From positions 124,001 through 188,000 of the forward strand of contig JAKUCV010001446.1 of NCBI GenBank assembly GCA_028386065.3: DNA of 64,000 bases, written 5' to 3'. The position numbers and the translations under genes are program-made. The DNA comes from Turnera subulata (taxonomy: Eukaryota; Streptophyta; Magnoliopsida; Malpighiales; Passifloraceae). Shown here in pieces: positions 58,831 to 64,000 of this stretch (positions are counted from its first letter, which is position 1; the number at the start of each line of letters is the position of its first letter). Below the pieces are notes generated by a model, which searched no databases, was not told where the DNA came from, and was given only the letters and a program-made list of their open reading frames with translations.

Positions 58831-60461
58831 ATGGGGCAAAGAGAACAAAGTTTGAAGAATATCAAAGATTAAGGCTAAAATTTTGCAGAGCAGGGTCACT
58901 TAGTTGGTGGATCAAATGAGATATTTTGTAATCTACAAACTATCTCTCTTGAGAAATATTTTGTAACCGCCTACTGAGCTGGTGATTTGCCTTGAATTGG
59001 CAATCTTTCCTCAACCTAAACCTTTTTTTCACCATAAAATAATTTGAGTTCCACTGGCTAATATCTTAATAAAATTGTAGCCGAACTTAAATTAAACAAA
59101 TGGGGAGCTCATCTACCGTGGTTCTTTATGGCGGGCGACAGTCATCCATGGTATTTTGGTGCGGACGTTAGACTAATGGAGAGAGCCGACAAGAAATATT
59201 TAAGCAGCCTTTTTTTTGATAAAAAGCCACATAGGGCCATTGCTTTCATTTCATCTTGTTGAAAGTAATACAGTCCCGACGTAACAAATTCCAACTCTGA
59301 GTCGGGGGAGTAGTCGTCCAGTAACAATGGACATTAGGGTATTGTGGGGAAAAATTGCAAAAGATTTGCGAAATAATAAAACAGGACACAAGAATTTAAC
59401 GTGTTTCGGCCTTAATTAATCTTGTCTACGTCTACTAACTTCTTATCTTCATTAATATAAAAATATTAGTACATCAAGTCTCCTAAGAAAATATTATTAT
59501 TTTATTACTCTAACCGCACACCTATAATTACTTTGCAACCTAATTAAAAACTAACCCTAAACCTCTTATTTATAATAGCTAAAGAGCTACTACTTAAAAA
59601 ATATTCCAAACAAAATTAATTGTCTTATTTTTCCTTCAAACCAAAACCTATCTTAGGCCAAGTCCAATTGCAACCCAAATCCCAACACTCTGTAAGGACA
59701 AACGTGCACCAGCGTGGGCAACCTTCTTGCAAACGGTAGGAGCAAAAGAGAATTGACATGAATTAAAACTCCTAGCAATCAAAAGAATGTTTTTAATAAT
59801 AACACCAAAACCAGATGAGTCCTCTTCCCGTGAAATCACTTTCTTGTGCAAAACGTTGAGAAATATCTGTTTCAGCAACTACTGCAGCCTGAGCTCTTTA
59901 ATTCTTCTTAGTTGTGGGTTGGGCTACACGGAATTATTATGTCGGTAGGGGTAGGTAGATTAAATCATCTACATTTTCTTTGAAAGGCTGTCATGAGTAT
60001 TGCCTTTCGGCCTCTCAACAATGTCACTCTCTTCTTTCATTTCTCACGTGTACTCTTTATACTCTTCTTCTTTTGCGTTTCCTTTTCTATGCAACTCCAA
60101 CCATATTGTTTACCACCGAGTTTAACTTGAGAAAAAATCCTTAAAATGAATGTCACTCTTGTCTATTTCAAGGCTTGAAGTTAAGGCCACGATAACTCAA
60201 ATTGAAGTCTGCTTGGCCCTTTTTTACATTTTGTAGTTCCCAAATCGATATATAGGTGATGGCTTCACCGAACCATGCCTACCATTAGCTAGCCGTTAGG
60301 TGAACCACCCACATGAGCACCAATATTCAGTTGAATCCCCACCCAACGCATTGCACTCTACCTCTCCCCCTTCAAATATCTTGAGCCCAAAGCACATCAC
60401 TCCATCATTCAAGACCCCAAACACACACACTCCGGTTTCACCAGTTTCATCACTTGAAGCA
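58831..60461. other. Spacer with retroelement remnants, upstream of the DUF538 gene
   Basis: Includes an RNase H fragment (59648-59878, minus), a block matching unit 2 (59998-60200 against 41762-42050) and AT-rich DNA. The words GAATTTAACGTGTTTCGGCC near 59392 resemble a common copia LTR motif. A candidate TATA box GATATATAGG at about 60247-60256 precedes the DUF538 gene. Confidence 0.55.
59648..59878 (-). pseudogene. RNase H-like (RVT_3) fragment of a non-LTR element
   Basis: The minus frame reads SGFGVIIKNILLIARSFNSC, then FAPTVCKKVAHAGARLSL, the end of the plant RVT_3 RNase H domain found at the C-terminus of many LINE polyproteins (family pattern ...NxVAHxLAxxSL). Only the last third of the domain is present; the upstream catalytic acids are missing. 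Isolated remnant. Confidence 0.6.
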
Positions 60462-60929
60462 ATGTCTACTAGCATCAGGGCAAAGGAAGACGAACGTGCT
60501 GGGGCAGAGATAGTGTATGGCCCCGAGGACTGCCACCGAAACTCCATAGAGCTTCTTGAAGAGCTAGGTTTTCCCAGAGGAGTCCTCCCCCTCAAAGATC
60601 TTGAGGAGTGTGGAAGAGTTAAGGAAACTGGGTTTGTCTGGATGAAGCTAAAGGCACCTTACGAGCATTTCTTTGTTGGAACAAACACTCGGGTGATGTA
60701 TGCAACAGAGGTGACTGCATATGTAGAGAAGTACAGGATGAAGAAAATGACTGGCATCAAGAGCAAGCAGATGTTTTTGTGGGTGCCAATCTCTGAAATG
60801 AGCATTGAAGACCCATCAAGCAAGAAAATACTCTTCAAGACTCCAATGGGGATAGGCAAGTCTTACCCAATCTCAGCTTTCTTAACAGACGAGGAGAAAG
60901 AGAACCAGCCAGAAGATGCCACTCAATAA
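60462..60929 (+). CDS. DUF538 family protein, 155 aa
   Basis: Single-exon gene. The first in-frame ATG is 60462; upstream in-frame codons to 60300 have no ATG. The frame contains the DUF538 hallmarks: EIVYGPEDCHRNSIELLEEL, GFPRGVLPLKDLEECGRV, GFVWMKLK, VTAYVEKYRMKKMTGIKSKQ, LFKTPMGIGKSYPISAFL. The length is typical of the family without a signal peptide. DUF538 proteins (SVB group) form beta-barrel folds related to lipid-binding BPI proteins; roles in trichome size and stress have been reported, but the biochemistry is unclear. No damage seen. Confidence 0.92.
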   Translation: MSTSIRAKEDERAGAEIVYGPEDCHRNSIELLEELGFPRGVLPLKDLEECGRVKETGFVWMKLKAPYEHFFVGTNTRVMYATEVTAYVEKYRMKKMTGIKSKQMFLWVPISEMSIEDPSSKKILFKTPMGIGKSYPISAFLTDEEKENQPEDATQ

Positions 60930-61521
60930 AACTGCATTGCTTTATGTAGTCCTCCATTAATCTGGCTTCTCTTGAAGCACTTTTCTTGTTGTTTTCTGCT
61001 TATATTTCCTTGAGTGATTCCATTCCTATCAAACTTTTCATAACATTAAATATATATTTTGTATTTTGTTCCATCTCTATTTATGCACTAAATTACAGCT
61101 TTTCTCATAATTCTCTTACCATCTAATTTTTTAATCCACTGATTGCAATGAAATTCAGGCAATAGCATAAAAATTTACCAGCTCTACCTATGGTTGGAAA
61201 ATGTATACACTAATTTTTTTTTTCCCTTGCAAAATTAAAAAGCTAAAGGGAGAAACCCAAAACACACAAAGTACATTAATAGAAGTAATGTTTTTTTTTT
61301 TATTTTTACTTTTCACACTAACTTAAACCAAAAATCTCAAACAACTTTCCCTCTAAATCCCCACCAATCAGTAACCAAGAGACAGAATATATGCTGCCCC
61401 CACCACCACCACCCACAGGCCTCAGGCCACAGCCACAGCCACTCTTGTGTAGTAGTACTAGTAGTACGCACTACTACTAATAGTGGGAGACGGGAGTAGC
61501 TTAGCTTACGTGGCCTAACAA
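60930..61521. other. Short intergenic region between the DUF538 and EMB8-like genes
   Basis: 3' flank of DUF538 and promoter of the hydrolase. Contains poly-T runs, a CCA-rich tract (61390-61420) and an imperfect AGT repeat (about 61449-61480). No gene. Confidence 0.7.
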
Positions 61522-63214
61522 ATGACCAGACTCGCGTTCGCTGCCGTCTCCTCCTCACCAATCCTCCTCTCCCCGACCCGCCGTCACCTCCGTTTCCCTA
61601 ACAGACCAATCTCCGCCCTCCACGTCAGCGCCATGCCCGACCCTCACCCCTCCCTCGATATCACCGGCGGCGCGCGCGACCTCTTCCTCCCGGCCTTCTC
61701 TTCCCTGCACCGCCCTTACTCCCCTTTCCCCCTCCTCGCCCAGAACTGCCACGTCGAGACCATCTTCGCCTCCTTCTTCCGCTGCTCCCCGCCCGTCACC
61801 TACAAGCGCGAGTGCCTCCGCACCCCCGACGACGGCGCCGTCGCCCTCGACTGGGTCGCCGGCGACCAATTCCGCCTCCCGCCGTCCTCTCCAGTCCTCA
61901 TCCTACTAGTCCGTGCTCTACTCCTAATTAGTGCTTTGTTTTTTAACATTTACTAATTAAGATTAACTAATTCGAATTGGCGGTTTCTTAATTGCAGCCG
62001 GGACTGACGGGAGGGAGCGAGGATTCTTACGTGAGGCACATGTTGGTTAAAGCCAGGAGTAAAGGATGGCGCGTCGTCGTTTTTAACAGTAGAGGTTGTG
62101 GAGATAGTCCTGTTACTACCCCTCAGGTTAGTATACGTTATTTTGGGAAGTATTTTCCGTTTTTTTTGGTTTATGAGAATTGAGAAGAAAAAGGTATGTT
62201 CCTTTTGACGATTTTAGAGGAAAAACTGATAATGCAGTTCTATTCGGCTTCGTTTTTAGGAGATATGCGTCAAGTAGTGGCTCATGTTGCTTCCAGGTAT
62301 CCAAATGCCAATTTGTATGCTGTTGGTTGGTCTCTTGGCGCCAACATCCTTGTCAATTACATGGGTCAGGTATGATTTATTAATTGGGAGCTATTTAATG
62401 GAATCTGTGGCTGTTCTGTTTGTTTTACTGATATTGTTTCTTGTTTCTAGGATTATGAAACTTGCCCACTAGCTGGTGCTGTGTCGTTGTGTAATCCTTT
62501 CGATTTGGTCATTGCCGATGAGGACTTTCGTAAGGCGTTCAATGTTGTATATGACAAAGCTCTCACAAATGCTCTCTGTAAAATTTTCAAGAAGTAATTA
62601 TGGTGCAGTATATATATATTTTTCGTTTTTGGTTCCCCTGTCTGTATGTTTCTGCTTAGAGATAGATATCATAGTCCCTTGTTTGGCTCAGGCATGCACT
62701 TCTGTTTGAAGACCTTGGTGGAGAATTTAACACACCATTAGCTGCTAATGCCAAGTCTGTCAGGGAGTTTGACGATGCACTGACTCGTGGTATGTCTTTA
62801 CTGCATGCATTACCTTTTTCGTTTTAATGTTTTATGTTCTGCAGGACTGGTTATCTGACATACTTCCTCTTTAACTGGACAGTATCATTTGGATTCAAGT
62901 CAGTCGATGAGTACTATTCTTACTCGAGCAGTTCAAAAGCTATCAAACATGTCCGCACACGTTTGCTTTGCATCCAGGTAATATTAGTTTGCAACTTCTA
63001 AATAAATCTTCTGTGCCTAGGAACTGATATTCTGAGCTTATTGGCTTTTGCTATTCTTTTTGTAATAGCTGAATATTCCATCAAATCCTAAGGCTAGCCT
63101 TGTAAGTCACTTGAAGTGAGTTCAAAAATTTTCAGTATAACATTTATATCTGATTTGCAGGCTGCAAATGATCCGATTGCTCCTGCTAGGGGAATTCCTC
63201 GCCAAGATATTGAG
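61522..63214 (+). CDS. EMB8-like alpha/beta hydrolase, 5' part (exons 1-7; continues beyond what is visible)
   Basis: Exons: 61522-61908, 61998-62126, 62238-62369, 62451-62593, 62692-62789, 62883-62977, 63161-63214, all GT-AG and in phase, giving 346 residues. Residues 1-30 are Arg/Ser/Pro-rich without acids, suggesting a chloroplast transit peptide. The fold follows: NCHVETIFASFFR, PGLTGGSEDSYVRHM (oxyanion region), VVFNSRGCGDSPVTTPQ, nucleophile elbow GWSLG (Ser204), AVSLCNPFDL, catalytic Asp in AANDP (Asp332). The catalytic His motif, expected in the next exon, is not found up to the window end, so the following intron exceeds 780 bp. This is the YheT/EMB8 branch of hydrolases; substrate unknown. 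Confidence 0.92.
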
Positions 63215-64000
63215 GTATGCGGGTTGCTGTTTGCTTCCTAGTCATTTTTTATGCATTTTTAGACTTCATCTAGTATCATGCATCATTTTTTTAACTTTGA
63301 ATTGTTGATATATGCATTTGCTTCTACTTCAGCTTCAGCGTCTGATTCTTAAGTGGTTGTTAGACCATGCTTACAAGTTAGATACACTATAACATTGCTC
63401 ATCCTCTGCTACAAAGTCCCTCAGTTCTGCATGAAGGATGTTAGGTTTCTGATATAAGCATATGATCATAGGAGTTCTTATGGCGATTCAAGTTATTTTA
63501 ACTGTGGTTGCTTTACCAAAACAATGGTAGGAGATATGATATCTAAACTCTTCAATCTGAAATTGCAAGTCCAGTCTTGCTCAACACTAAACTTTGAGCT
63601 GTCTTTACCCCCATCAAAGTTTTGAATGTGTACCTAGAATAGAAATTTTGCATTTTTGCTTGCTATATAATATAGTTGTTCCTATGAGATACATCATAAA
63701 AATCGTTGTACTTTGATAATATTTTTCAAGTTTATCAGTATAGATGAGGGAAAAGTTGAAATAAGGATAAAAAACTAATTTGACTGCAAATATAAATAAT
63801 TTCTTGCGATATTGTAGAGTTGTCTGATGTTGTATAAATGGAAATACAGCAGATCATTGCATCTAAGTCTGGAAACTTCTAAGCATACTTCCATACACAA
63901 TTTTGTATGCTAGCTGAGCCACATTGGGTGCAAAATGTTCCATGGTGAAAATTTTAGTGGCAGAGCACCCCCTTTTTGTGAATGTGGCCTCACTACTGTC
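63215..64000 (+). other. Probable long intron 7 of the EMB8-like gene
   Basis: After the donor GTATGC, the AT-rich sequence has no segment resembling the expected exon encoding the catalytic His loop. The only other explanation, a truncated gene, cannot be excluded at the edge. Confidence 0.55.

Overview
This is nuclear DNA of a flowering plant, most likely a eudicot. The evidence is spliced genes with GT-AG introns that encode plant-specific families, AT-rich spacers, and a dense nest of plant retroelements. Nothing bacterial, organellar or viral was seen, and no tRNA, rRNA or CRISPR array was recognised.

Layout. 1-7311: a reverse-oriented LTR retrotransposon without gag or pol (E1), with a 3.1 kb LTR and a 2.4 kb interior. 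The interior carries two opposite-strand transcription units, each with its own TATA box, and E1 sits inside the Gag zinc knuckle of a Ty1/copia element. 7312-11.8 kb: the rest of that decayed copia element (copia A). 16.9-19.8 kb: an intact seven-exon YSL metal-nicotianamine transporter (+). 21.1-26.0 kb: a 14-exon HLB1-like TPR protein (-). 27.2-29.9 kb: a five-exon TBC Rab-GAP (-) with both catalytic fingers intact. 33.5-58.8 kb: three tandem copies of a unit carrying a hybrid proline-rich / eight-cysteine-motif protein gene (-), forced apart by nested insertions. 60.5 kb: a DUF538 gene (+). 61.5 kb to the edge: the first seven exons of an EMB8-like alpha/beta hydrolase (+).

Nesting in the 33-58 kb cluster. 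LINE-A holds a second copia element (copia B, about 4.8 kb). LINE-B (about 6.1 kb) is inactivated only by point changes. LINE-C is split by a 2.0 kb Mutator-like element with long terminal inverted repeats and an exact 9-bp target duplication; that element carries a fragment of an S-adenosylmethionine synthase gene (a Pack-MULE). Unit 2 ends at a solo LTR related to E1, followed by an inverted-repeat-bounded block of degenerate telomere-like repeats.

Functional picture. The genes look like independent housekeeping or tissue genes rather than a pathway: metal transport, TGN/actin trafficking, Rab inactivation, cell-wall or lipid-transfer-like secreted proteins, DUF538 and a plastid-type hydrolase. 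The most unusual features are the antisense units of E1 and an array of short hairpins in the E1-type LTRs whose stems covary between copies.
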